From NCBI GenBank assembly GCA_910587505.1, contig CAJULD010000031.1, positions 1-33,051 of the forward strand: a stretch of DNA of 33,051 nucleotides, in the 5' to 3' direction. A program made the translations under genes and the position numbers. Shown here piece after piece: positions 8,080 to 16,120 of this stretch. The DNA comes from an uncultured Oscillospiraceae bacterium. Its GTDB lineage: Bacteria; Bacillota; Clostridia; Oscillospirales; Oscillospiraceae. A model generated the notes under the pieces. It had not been told where the DNA came from and did not search any database. It worked only from the letters and a program-made list of their open reading frames with translations. The first letter of the stretch is position 1, and every line of letters begins with the position of its first letter.

Positions 8080-9197
8080 AAGGAAGACTGCATGGCATTA
8101 TCTTCTCTTATGAGAAGCGGGCCGGACTGCGGGAACTGACGGAGGCCCGTATGCCCGCCTCCGTCCCCTTCGCGGGACGCTACCGCCTGGTGGATTTCAT
8201 TCTCAGCAGCATGGTCAACGCCGGGATCACCGACGTGGGCGTGGTGCTGCAGGGCAATTATCAGAGCCTGCTGGACCATCTGGGCTCTGGCAAGGACTGG
8301 GACCTGAGCCGCAAGCACGGCGGGCTGCGGCTGCTGCCGGCCTTCGCGGACGATAACGTGGTGGGCGGCATCCGGGAGTACCGGGGCAAGATGGAGGCCC
8401 TGGCGGGGGTCCGCTCCTATCTGGAGGGGATCCGCCAGAAGCACGTGGTCCTGGCGGACAGCGACCTGATCATCAATCTTCCCCTCCAGGACGTATATCA
8501 GGCCCATATCGCCTCCGGCGCGGACATCACCGCCGTGTGCACCAGCGATGTGGAGTCCGAGGCGGACGTGACCTTCTTCCGTCTGGACGGGAACGGCAGG
8601 GTGAAGGAGACCCTCTTCCCCCTCCGGGACCGCAGCGGCTGCCACCGCTCCCTGGAAATTTACATCCTGTCCAGGGAGCTGCTGCTGAAGCTGGTGGACG
8701 AGTGCCTGAGTCACGATCAGGTCAGCTTCCGGGGCGGCGTGCTTCAGGCAAAGGCGGACTCCCTGCATATCCAGAGCTACGTCTGGGACGGCTACGCCGC
8801 CCAGATCCGGTCCGTGAAGGAGTACTACGACCGGTCTCTGGAGCTGCTGAATCCCGCCATCCGGCGGGAGGTCTTCGCCGCCGGGCGGCCCATCCATACC
8901 AAGGAGCGCAACGACGCGTCCACCTATGTGGACCCTGCCGGCGTGTGCTGCAACTGCCTGGTGGCCGACGGGTGCACCATTGAGGGCACGGTGGAAAATT
9001 CCATCCTCTTCCGGGGCGTCAGCGTGGCCAAGGGCGCGGAGGTGAAGGACTGCATCCTCATGCAGGATACCACCGTCAGCCGGGACGCGGTGCTCCATCA
9101 TGTCATCGCCGACAAGGACGTGGTGGTCCGGGAGTCCCGCACCCTCATGGGACACGCCCATTACCCCATGACCATCGTCAAGGGCAGCGAGGTTTAA
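8076..9197 (+). CDS. glgD: GlgD regulatory subunit of ADP-glucose pyrophosphorylase
   Basis: A 373-residue paralogue of GlgC that in Firmicutes forms a heteromeric enzyme with it and raises activity. It keeps the fold (PFAGRYRLVDFILSS, hexapeptide-like tail with ENSILFRGVSV) but lacks key catalytic features. The GGxGxRL loop is replaced by IIFSYEKRAGLREL, and the GDHIY motif reads LADSDLIINL. This is the normal GlgD signature, not decay. The ATG at 8076 overlaps the glgC stop (ATGA), which supports equal production of the two subunits. Confidence 0.95.
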   Translation: MKGRLHGIIFSYEKRAGLRELTEARMPASVPFAGRYRLVDFILSSMVNAGITDVGVVLQGNYQSLLDHLGSGKDWDLSRKHGGLRLLPAFADDNVVGGIREYRGKMEALAGVRSYLEGIRQKHVVLADSDLIINLPLQDVYQAHIASGADITAVCTSDVESEADVTFFRLDGNGRVKETLFPLRDRSGCHRSLEIYILSRELLLKLVDECLSHDQVSFRGGVLQAKADSLHIQSYVWDGYAAQIRSVKEYYDRSLELLNPAIRREVFAAGRPIHTKERNDASTYVDPAGVCCNCLVADGCTIEGTVENSILFRGVSVAKGAEVKDCILMQDTTVSRDAVLHHVIADKDVVVRESRTLMGHAHYPMTIVKGSEV

Positions 9198-9199
9198 TT

Positions 9200-9256
9200 A
9201 TATGATAAAGGAGGAGGGGTTTCCTCCTCCTCCTTTATCATATCTGACGATTTTTT
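9200..9256 (+). terminator. 18-bp perfect hairpin between glgD and glgA
   Basis: Bases 9200-9217 pair exactly with 9226-9243; T6 follows at 9251-9256 after an 8-base gap. It begins three bases past the glgD stop, ahead of a separate glgA promoter, so it probably ends or attenuates the glgBCD transcript, or protects its 3' end. The left arm contains an AAAGGAGG word that would be hidden in the stem. Confidence 0.6.
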
Positions 9257-9286
9257 GCCGCCGGACAGGTAAAATTGCTGAAATCC

Positions 9287-9315
9287 TTTACTTTTCCGCC
9301 CCGGCAGAGTATACT
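9287..9315 (+). promoter_or_regulatory. Sigma-A promoter of glgA
   Basis: TTTACT (9287-9292) and TATACT (9310-9315) with a 17-base spacer lie about 30 bases ahead of the glgA start and just after the glgD terminator-like hairpin. The synthase and phosphorylase can therefore be transcribed separately from glgBCD. Confidence 0.72.
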
Positions 9316-9345
9316 GCTTTTATCTCTGAAAGGAGGATTTTTCCA

Positions 9346-10779
9346 ATGAAGATCCTATTTGCCACTTCTGAGGCTGTCCCCTTCTGTAAGACCGGCGGTC
9401 TGGCCGATGTGGCCGGCAGTCTGCCCCAGGCGCTGGCGCAGGCCGGCAACGAGGTGGAGGTCATTCTGCCCCTGTACCAGAGGGTGTCGGATAAATGGAA
9501 GGATCAGATGGAGTTCATCTGCCATATCGAGGTCCCCCTGGGCTGGCGGCGGGTGTACTGCGGCCTGTTCCGTCTGGAGCGGGAGGGCGTGATCTGGTAT
9601 TTTGTGGATAACGAATACTATTTCAAGCGGGACGCGCTCTACGGACATTATGACGACGGCGAGCGCTACGGCTTCTTCTCCCGGGCCATTATCTCCCTGC
9701 TGCCCGCGCTGGCCTTCATGCCGGAAATTATTCACTGCAACGACTGGCAGACCGCGCTGGCTCCCATCTATCTGAAGGACGAGTGCGTCCGCTGGCCGGA
9801 GATCCGGGGGATCAAGACCGTCTTCACCGTCCACAACATCGAGTATCAGGGCCGCTATGGCAAGGAGACGCTGGAGGACCTGTTCGGTCTGGCTCCCGGC
9901 TGGTTTACTGACGGAACCATCGCCATGGACGGGGACGTGAACCTGCTCAAGGGCGCGCTGATGACCTGCGACGCCATTACCGCCGTCAGCCCCACCTACG
10001 CCCAGGAGCTGCGCTACGCTTTCTTTGCCCACGGCATGGAGAGCGTCATCCAGCGCAACGCCGGGAAGGTCTACGGCGTGCTCAACGGCATTAATATGGA
10101 GCGCTACGATCCCTCCAGAGGCGAGGGCATCAAGTATAAGTTCAGCGTGAAAAACATGGCCGGCAAGGCCAAAAACAAGGCCTGTCTCCAGGAGCGGATG
10201 AGTCTGGAGGTCAATCCCGAGGTACCCATCATCGGCATCGTCAGCCGCCTGGTCAGTCACAAGGGCCTGGACCTGATCTGCAAGGTCTTCGACCAGATCA
10301 TGGACCTCAACTGCCAGTTTGTGGTGCTGGGCAGCGGCGACTGGAACTACGAGCAGTTCTTTGAGCAGAAGCGGGGCCAGTACGGCGGCCGGATGGGGCT
10401 GTACCGGGGGTACAACGAGGACCTGGCCAACGCCATCTATGCCGGGGCGGATATGCTGCTGATGCCCTCCAGGAGCGAGCCCTGCGGCCTGGCCCAGATG
10501 ATCGCCATGCGCTATGGCACCGTGCCCATCGTCCGGGAGACCGGGGGACTGAAGGATACCGTCCATCCCTACGAGGCCTGGTGCGGCGCGGGCAACGGCT
10601 TCACCTTCGCCGACTACAACAGCGGCGACATGCTCTATGTGATCCGGCAGGCGGTGGAGCTGTACTACGACAAGCCCAGGGAATTCGCCAACCTGCGCAG
10701 GGCTGGCATGACCGAGGACTTCAGCTGGGGCCGCAGCGCTGAGGCGTACAACGGGATCTACCGGAAAATCTGTTCATAA
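9346..10779 (+). CDS. glgA: Glycogen synthase (ADP-glucose)
   Basis: A GT5 glycosyltransferase that extends alpha-1,4-glucan from ADP-glucose. The 477-residue product starts MKILFATSEAVPFCKTGGLADV, with Lys15 and the Gly-Gly loop that bind ADP-glucose, His163 in HNIEYQG and Glu378 in RSEPCGLAQM, all at positions close to those of E. coli GlgA. ATG 9346 is chosen because AAAGGAGG lies seven bases upstream and the N-terminus matches the family. An upstream in-frame ATG at 9202 lies in the hairpin and is rejected. It is followed 90 bases later by glgP. Confidence 0.97.
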   Translation: MKILFATSEAVPFCKTGGLADVAGSLPQALAQAGNEVEVILPLYQRVSDKWKDQMEFICHIEVPLGWRRVYCGLFRLEREGVIWYFVDNEYYFKRDALYGHYDDGERYGFFSRAIISLLPALAFMPEIIHCNDWQTALAPIYLKDECVRWPEIRGIKTVFTVHNIEYQGRYGKETLEDLFGLAPGWFTDGTIAMDGDVNLLKGALMTCDAITAVSPTYAQELRYAFFAHGMESVIQRNAGKVYGVLNGINMERYDPSRGEGIKYKFSVKNMAGKAKNKACLQERMSLEVNPEVPIIGIVSRLVSHKGLDLICKVFDQIMDLNCQFVVLGSGDWNYEQFFEQKRGQYGGRMGLYRGYNEDLANAIYAGADMLLMPSRSEPCGLAQMIAMRYGTVPIVRETGGLKDTVHPYEAWCGAGNGFTFADYNSGDMLYVIRQAVELYYDKPREFANLRRAGMTEDFSWGRSAEAYNGIYRKICS

Positions 10780-10800
10780 CGGAGCCGCGATTTCGACCGG

Positions 10801-10828
10801 GCGGGGCTTTCCTCCAGGAGCGCCCCGC
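10801..10828 (+). other. Hairpin between glgA and glgP
   Basis: GCGGGGC (10801-10807) pairs with GCCCCGC (10822-10828). There is no T run, so glgA and glgP are probably cotranscribed. The structure may modulate processing or translation. Confidence 0.35.
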
Positions 10829-10869
10829 TCGCTCCATCCGGCAAATCCAATGATAAAGGGGAAAAGTAT

Positions 10870-13302
10870 ATGGAAAAAATGACCAAGGACTCCATGAAGC
10901 AGGCCATTATTGACAAGCTGCGCCTGAACTTCGGCTGCACGGAGGAGGAGGCCACCGAGGCCAATATGATGAAGGCCTGCGCCATGGTCCTCCGGGACCG
11001 CATGAGCGCCCGTGCCGTGGAGACCCGCTCCAGGGTCCGCAAGCAGCAGCTGCGGCAGGTCCACTATATGTCTCTGGAATTTCTCATGGGCCGCAGTCTG
11101 ATGAAAAACGCCTACAATCTGAGCTTCATCGAGCCCATGCGGCAGGCCATCGAGGAGCTGGGCTTCAAGCCCGCCCACATCTTCGACATGGAGCCGGACG
11201 CCGGTCTGGGCAACGGCGGACTGGGCCGTCTGGCCGCCTGCTATATGGACAGTCTGACCACCCTGGAGATTCCCGCCTACGGCTACTCCATCTGCTACGA
11301 GCTGGGCATCTTCAAGCAGAAGATCGTGGACGGCCAGCAGCTGGAGCTGCCCGACAACTGGAAGGATCAGGGCGACGCCTGGCTGATTCCCCGTCCCGAC
11401 GAGGTGGAGGAGGTCCACTTCGGCGGCAGGCTCCGCCAGTTCTGGGACGGCGACCGGCTCCACGTGGTTAACGAAGACTATACCCGGGTGCTGGCGGTGC
11501 CCTGCGACATGTTTATCTCCGGTTACGGCACCAGGCATACCAACGCCCTGCGCCTGTGGGACGCCAAGAGCCCCACGCCCATTGACATGGGACTGTTCAG
11601 TCAGGGGCAGTACCTGAAGGCCAGCGAGGAGAAGGCCATGGCCGAGGTGATTGCCAAGGTCCTCTACCCGGACGACAACCACTATGAGGGCAAGAGCCTG
11701 CGCCTGCGCCAGCAGTATTTTTTCGTCTCCGCCACCATTCAGTCCATCGTGCGCAAGCATATTCAGGCCTATGGCACGGTGGCCAATTTCCACGAGAAGA
11801 ACGTCATTCAGATCAATGACACCCATCCCACCCTGGTCATCCCCGAGCTGATGCGCATCCTGATGGATGACGCCGGCCTGGACTGGGATACCGCGTGGAA
11901 CATCACCAGCAACTCCGTGGCCTATACCAACCACACCGTGCTGGCCGAGGCGCTGGAGCGCTGGCCCCAGCAGCTGATGGAGTCCCTGCTGCCCCGGATC
12001 TGGCAGATCATCTGCGAGATCGGCCGCCGCTGGCAGGAGAAGGTGAGCGCCTTCTACCACGGGGACGAGAGCAAGATCAGGAATATGGCCGTCATCTGGG
12101 ACGGCGAGATCCGCATGGCCAATCTCTGCATCGCCGGCGGCATCGCCGTCAACGGCGTGTCCGCTCTCCACAGCGACATCCTGCGCCGCGACGTCTTCCG
12201 CGACGCGTGCAACATGGAACCGGACAAGTTCAAAAATGTCACCAACGGCATCGACCACCGCCGCTGGCTGGCGGAGATCAACCCCGGACTGGATCAGCTG
12301 ATCCGGGATCTGACCAGGGGAGACGGCTATCTCCTCCACCCCGGTACGGAGCTGCCCAGGCTGGATAAATATGCCAACGACAAGACGGTCCTCCTCCGCC
12401 TGGAGCAGATCAAGCGGGCAAACAAGGAGGCCTTTGCCAAGTACGCCAGGAAGGCGCAGGGCTTCGTGGTCAATCCGGACGCCATTTTCGACGTGCAGGT
12501 CAAGCGGCTTCATGAGTACAAGCGCCAGCTGCTGAATGTGATGCACATTATTCACCTCTATCACCAGCTCCAGGACAACCCCAACATGGAGCTCCATCCC
12601 CACACCTTTATTTTCGGCGCCAAGGCTGCCCCCGGTTACGCCGTGGCCAAGCGGATCATCCGCCTCATCAACTCCCTGGCGGACCAGATCAACCACGATC
12701 CTGTCTGCAGGGACAGGCTTCAGGTGTTCTTCATGGAGAACTACCGGGTCTCCCTGGCGGAGGTCCTGATTCCCGCCAGCGAGGTCAGCCAGCAGATCTC
12801 CACCGCCGGCAAGGAGGCCAGCGGCACCGGCAACATGAAGTTCATGATGAACGGCGCGCTGACCGTGGGCACCCTGGACGGGGCCAACGTGGAGATGCAC
12901 GAGGTTCTGGGCGACGAGAATATGTTCCTCTTCGGATTGAAGACCGAGGAAGTAAAGGAGATGCGGGACATCGGCTACAATCCCTTCAATCTCTACGCCC
13001 GCGACCCCAACCTGCACCGCGTTCTGGATCACATCAACAACGGCTTCCGGGACGGCGTGCGGTATGACGATCTGGTGCAGCGCCTGCTGCTGGGCGTCAA
13101 CTCCCCCGCCGACGAGTATATGCTGCTGGCCGATTTCTCCTCCTACTGCGCCGCCGAGCGCAAGATGGCGGAGACCTATGCGGACCAGAAGAAGTGGAAC
13201 CAGATGAGCCTGCACAACATTGCCCGCTCCGGCATCTTCGCCGCCGACCGGTCCATCGCGGATTATGCCGACAGGATCTGGCACGTGCCGTATAAGAAAT
13301 AG
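10870..13302 (+). CDS. glgP: Glycogen/maltodextrin phosphorylase
   Basis: A PLP-dependent GT35 enzyme that releases glucose-1-phosphate from alpha-1,4-glucan ends. The 810-residue length is typical. Seen: LGNGGLGRLAACYMDSL in the N-terminal lobe, INDTHPTLVIPELMRIL, KRLHEYKRQLLN, and EASGTGNMKFMMNGALT, in which Lys657 is the PLP-binding lysine. ATG 10870 has AAAGGGG about eight bases upstream. It is the last gene of the glycogen locus. Allosteric control cannot be judged from the sequence. A distinction between glycogen and maltodextrin preference is not possible, but the neighbours point to glycogen. Confidence 0.96.
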   Translation: MEKMTKDSMKQAIIDKLRLNFGCTEEEATEANMMKACAMVLRDRMSARAVETRSRVRKQQLRQVHYMSLEFLMGRSLMKNAYNLSFIEPMRQAIEELGFKPAHIFDMEPDAGLGNGGLGRLAACYMDSLTTLEIPAYGYSICYELGIFKQKIVDGQQLELPDNWKDQGDAWLIPRPDEVEEVHFGGRLRQFWDGDRLHVVNEDYTRVLAVPCDMFISGYGTRHTNALRLWDAKSPTPIDMGLFSQGQYLKASEEKAMAEVIAKVLYPDDNHYEGKSLRLRQQYFFVSATIQSIVRKHIQAYGTVANFHEKNVIQINDTHPTLVIPELMRILMDDAGLDWDTAWNITSNSVAYTNHTVLAEALERWPQQLMESLLPRIWQIICEIGRRWQEKVSAFYHGDESKIRNMAVIWDGEIRMANLCIAGGIAVNGVSALHSDILRRDVFRDACNMEPDKFKNVTNGIDHRRWLAEINPGLDQLIRDLTRGDGYLLHPGTELPRLDKYANDKTVLLRLEQIKRANKEAFAKYARKAQGFVVNPDAIFDVQVKRLHEYKRQLLNVMHIIHLYHQLQDNPNMELHPHTFIFGAKAAPGYAVAKRIIRLINSLADQINHDPVCRDRLQVFFMENYRVSLAEVLIPASEVSQQISTAGKEASGTGNMKFMMNGALTVGTLDGANVEMHEVLGDENMFLFGLKTEEVKEMRDIGYNPFNLYARDPNLHRVLDHINNGFRDGVRYDDLVQRLLLGVNSPADEYMLLADFSSYCAAERKMAETYADQKKWNQMSLHNIARSGIFAADRSIADYADRIWHVPYKK

Positions 13303-13415
13303 GAAAGGAACCTCCTTTTCCCTGAAAGGAAAAGAAGCAGAAGGCCCTTTTTGCCGCAGGCCTGCGCCTGCTCAACGGGTACTTCGGACGGAGCGCTTGT
13401 AATACGGAAATGCAG

Positions 13416-13454
13416 CGAGGGCGCGGAACGCAGGTTCCGCGCCCTCGGTTTTTT
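13416..13454 (+). terminator. Strong terminator of the glycogen locus
   Basis: A 14-bp perfect stem (13416-13429 with 13434-13447), tetraloop GCAG and six T residues at 13449-13454. It lies 114 bases past the glgP stop and faces the convergent minus-strand gene ending at 13521. Confidence 0.9.
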
Positions 13455-13520
13455 GTGTCTGAATCCGGCCGCACGCCGCGCCGGGGGCCCGCCTGAAGGG
13501 GACCGGGTTCCGCGGGGCGG

Positions 13521-14117
13521 TTAATCTTCTGGGGGGTCTTCCGCTGCCCGGACAAATTCCACGCCGGGGTAGCAGGTCTCCAGGAAGGTCTGGCCGTCTT
13601 CTGTGGTGGTCAGTGCCTCCTCCAGGACAAAGCGGAAGTCTTCGTCCAGCTCCGGCCTGGCGGCGGAGGCCGCCAGAAAGAAATCCTGACTGGTGTTCAT
13701 CAGCACGCCTGTGGCCGCCCCTTCCGCGACGGAGGCGAAGTCCTCGCCGGGCAGAAACGCCGCGTCGATGCCGCCGTCTTTCAACGCCTGAGCGGTGATG
13801 CCTCCGGCGGTACCGATGGTGATGGTCACCGGTTCCTCCACCGTGCAGTCGAGGGACGCCAGCGCGCGCTCCAGCAGACTGGAGAGATCCTCCAGTCTGC
13901 CCAGCACCCGGTCCGCATCCGCCCAGTCTACCACAACTTCCACCGTCAGCCGGTCCAGGGCGACGGGATGAGGTTCCTTCGCCGGTTCGTCCGGCGCGGG
14001 AACGCCGGCGGGCGGCACGGCGGGCTCCTCTGTCGGAGATGCCTGCCTCCGGCAGCCTGCCGGAAGCAGGCAAAGGGCCAGAAAAAGGCAGAGAAGGCGC
14101 AGGGTTCCTCTTCTCAC
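13521..14117 (-). CDS. Small lipoprotein, PhnD-like substrate-binding fragment
   Basis: From GTG 14117 (overlapping the stop of the HD gene as GTGA) the product has 198 residues. It begins with a short basic stretch, a hydrophobic segment (LLCLFLALCLL) and a Cys at about residue 22 (PAGC), an approximate lipobox with Pro at -3. A Pro/Glu-rich linker follows. Then comes a segment like one lobe of a periplasmic binding protein (TAGGITAQALKDGGIDAAFLPGEDFASV, later SAARPELDEDFRF) that recalls phosphonate-binding PhnD proteins. It is much shorter than a full binding protein of about 300 residues, and no permease or ATPase gene is near. Surface lipoprotein likely; ligand unknown. Confidence 0.6.
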   Translation of the reverse strand: MRRGTLRLLCLFLALCLLPAGCRRQASPTEEPAVPPAGVPAPDEPAKEPHPVALDRLTVEVVVDWADADRVLGRLEDLSSLLERALASLDCTVEEPVTITIGTAGGITAQALKDGGIDAAFLPGEDFASVAEGAATGVLMNTSQDFFLAASAARPELDEDFRFVLEEALTTTEDGQTFLETCYPGVEFVRAAEDPPED

Positions 14118-14692
14118 AGCTCTGCCATCTCCCTGTTCACCCGCTCCTCGCAGGACCGCATGGCCAGGATGGTCCGCTCCATCAGGATATCCAGCTCCCA
14201 CCCCAGACGCTCCGCCCCCTGGCGGATCACATCCCGGCTGCATCCGGCGGCAAATTTTCTGTCTTTAAATTTTTTCTTCAGGCTGCTGACCTCCATGTCC
14301 TGAACGCTCCTGCTGGGGCGCATCCGGGCGGCGGCTCCGATGAGGCCTGTCAGCTCGTCGGCGGCAAAGAGGACCTTTTCCATCTCGTGCTCCGGCTCCA
14401 CGTCGGAGCACAGGCCACAGGCGTGGCTGACCACCGCGTGGATCAGTCTCTCGTCCATCCCGGCCTCCCGGAGAAGCGCGGGGGCCTTCTGACAGTGCTC
14501 TTCGGGCCACTGTTCAAAGTCGATGTCGTGCAGCAGGCCCGCCATGGCCCAGAAGTCCGCCTCTCCGCCATAGCCCAGCTCTTCGGCGTACCAGGCCATG
14601 ACGCCCTCCACCGTCAGGGCGTGGAGAATATGAAAGGGCTCCTTGTTGTACTGGCGCAGCAGGGCCAGCGCTTCCTCTCTGGTATGGGTCAT
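14114..14692 (-). CDS. HD-domain phosphohydrolase
   Basis: A 192-residue HD-superfamily protein. Metal ligands are visible as His21 or His24 (HILHALTVEG), His55-Asp56 (GLLHDID), His85/His90 (HAVVSH) and Asp112 (AADELTGLI). The pattern is that of small HDIG-type nucleotide phosphohydrolases. The substrate is not predictable. ATG 14692 has AAAGGAGA nine bases upstream. It starts 24 bases after the 57-residue membrane protein and is coupled to the lipoprotein downstream. Confidence 0.85.
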   Translation of the reverse strand: MTHTREEALALLRQYNKEPFHILHALTVEGVMAWYAEELGYGGEADFWAMAGLLHDIDFEQWPEEHCQKAPALLREAGMDERLIHAVVSHACGLCSDVEPEHEMEKVLFAADELTGLIGAAARMRPSRSVQDMEVSSLKKKFKDRKFAAGCSRDVIRQGAERLGWELDILMERTILAMRSCEERVNREMAEL

Positions 14693-14716
14693 CGTATCCG
14701 TTCTCCTTTGTAAAAT

Positions 14717-14890
14717 TTATTTATCGTGATCCTTGCCGCAGTAAGCAATGATAAAAGCGCCCATGGAGCAGATGGCGAAGATGATGGAAAGGCCTCTCGT
14801 CCCGGCCAGCAGGGCATCGCCCACCATCAACCCGACCCATGAGAGAATCAGCGTTGCCACGACTGCCACAATGATTTTTGACGCAGTCAT
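14717..14890 (-). CDS. 57-residue two-helix membrane protein
   Basis: A short gene with good support: AGGAGG lies about nine bases ahead of ATG 14890, the frame ends in TAA at 14717-14719, and the product has two hydrophobic helices (roughly residues 5-24 and 34-51) joined by a short loop and ending in a charged CGKDHDK tail. It sits between the ferritin-like gene (43 bases upstream) and the HD gene (24 bases downstream) in the same direction, so it is probably in their transcript. No family recognised. Confidence 0.72.
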   Translation of the reverse strand: MTASKIIVAVVATLILSWVGLMVGDALLAGTRGLSIIFAICSMGAFIIAYCGKDHDK

Positions 14891-14933
14891 CTTTGTTGCC
14901 TCCTCATAAGTTTTTCCTTTTCATCAAAGCGTA

Positions 14934-15590
14934 TCAGCAGATCAGCCGCCCCAGCAGGGTCATGATCTCCTCTCCGCGGCGGTAGGCCTGATCTGCCAGC
15001 CGGTGAAACAGCTTCTGCAGGCAGGTGTCCAGCGTCTCATCCGCGGCCCGCCGGTAGTTCAGGCCGTTGCAGACCTCCTGATGATAGCAGGTCCGCAGCG
15101 TCTGGGACAGGTCTTCCCATTGGAGGCGCTCCACGGTGATGGGCGGATCGTACCGGCTGCCGGTGATGAGGTAGTAGGCCGCGCACAGCTCCCGCGCCGC
15201 CGCCCGCTTCTCCGCGGCGGCGCGGCACAGCAGCTGCGCCGCCTGCCGGTTCCGTACCCGGCAGGCCAGCGCCTGACAGCACCGGCTTTCCGCCAGCTCC
15301 TCCTGCAAAAAGCCCTCCAGCACCTCCAGGGATTCCCTGGCCTCGCTGCCCATGCAGCAGGGGTTGGCTTCCGCGCCGGGCAGATTCCCCTCGCCGCCGC
15401 CCTCCTGCCGGGGCGCGGGAACGGCGGCCTCCGGCGCCGCTGTCCGGGGCGCGGCCGTCATGCCCGCAACGGCAGGGTCCGGGGAAAAGGGGTCCGCGTC
15501 GGGCGTGACCCGCTGCCAGACCTGATCGTACAAGCGGAAATCATAGGCAGGAGACGGGGCCGCCTGCCCGCCGTACAGGGTGTTTTCCAT
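14934..15590 (-). CDS. Ferritin-like domain protein with eroded metal site
   Basis: From ATG 15590 (AAAGGAGG about eight bases upstream) the product has 218 residues: a low-complexity Ala/Pro-rich first 80, then a helical region (SLEVLEGFLQEELAESRCCQ ... AAAEKRAAARELCAAYYLITGSRYDPP ... CLQKLFHRLADQAYRRGEEIMTLLGRL). The order of helices and the phrase YYLITG.RY resemble rubrerythrin/ferritin-like proteins of Clostridia. Metal-binding Glu/His positions expected in ExxH motifs read as Ala, Gln and Gly. It is Cys-rich (CC, C, C). Fold assignment is tentative and iron binding is doubtful. Confidence 0.5.
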   Translation of the reverse strand: MENTLYGGQAAPSPAYDFRLYDQVWQRVTPDADPFSPDPAVAGMTAAPRTAAPEAAVPAPRQEGGGEGNLPGAEANPCCMGSEARESLEVLEGFLQEELAESRCCQALACRVRNRQAAQLLCRAAAEKRAAARELCAAYYLITGSRYDPPITVERLQWEDLSQTLRTCYHQEVCNGLNYRRAADETLDTCLQKLFHRLADQAYRRGEEIMTLLGRLIC

Positions 15591-15694
15591 AGCAACAGCC
15601 TCCTTTACTGGGCCATTGTATGCAAACGGCGCAGATTCGTGACAGCTCCTGGGGGCCCCGGTCCCCTGCCGGGGGACAGGGCAAGGTCTCACCC

Positions 15695-16120
15695 TCAAAG
15701 CGCCAGCAGATGCTCCGCCGCCATCCGGTATCCCTCGAACCCGTGCCCCGCAATGGTTTTGCAGCAGGCCAGCCGGATATGGGAGACCTGTCGGAAGTCC
15801 TCCCGTTTGCTCACGTCGGACAGGTGTACCTCCACCGTGGGAATCCCCACCGCCTTCACCGCGTCCAGCAGTGCCACGCTGGTGTGGGTATAGGCGGCGG
15901 GATTGATGACGATACCGTCAAATTTCCCGTAGGCGGCCTGAATGGCGTCTACCAGAGCCCCCTCGTGGTTGGACTGAAAAATCCCGCACTCCACGCCTTT
16001 TTCCGCGCAGAATTCCCGGATATACGCCTCCAGGTCGGCGTAGGTCCGCCTTCCATAGATATCCGGCTCACGGATGCCAAGCATGTTCAGGTTGGGGCCG
16101 TTGAGAAACAGCAGCTTCAT
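15695..16120 (-). CDS. aroQ: Type II 3-dehydroquinate dehydratase
   Basis: Converts 3-dehydroquinate to 3-dehydroshikimate (third shikimate step). The 141-residue size, the opening LFLNGPNLNMLGIREPDIYG with the catalytic Tyr, NPAAYTHTSVAL and EVHLSDVSKREDFR are typical of the type II enzyme. The ATG overlaps the stop of the aroE/aroK fusion by four bases (ATGA). It is the last aromatic gene of the operon; the next gene follows after 104 bases. Confidence 0.97.
   Translation of the reverse strand: MKLLFLNGPNLNMLGIREPDIYGRRTYADLEAYIREFCAEKGVECGIFQSNHEGALVDAIQAAYGKFDGIVINPAAYTHTSVALLDAVKAVGIPTVEVHLSDVSKREDFRQVSHIRLACCKTIAGHGFEGYRMAAEHLLAL

Noticed and set aside
9202..9345. 48-codon N-terminal extension of GlgA from ATG 9202
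   Set aside because: It starts inside a perfect hairpin, precedes the glgA promoter, and the native GlgA N-terminus with a good ribosome site is at 9346.
10774..13284. 836-codon open frame antisense to glgP
   Set aside because: Shadow of a certain gene; composition typical of the complementary strand, no credible domain.
14118..14243. 42-codon N-terminal extension of the lipoprotein gene
   Set aside because: It overlaps the HD gene and would hide the lipoprotein signal; GTG 14117 with a GTGA overlap fits better.
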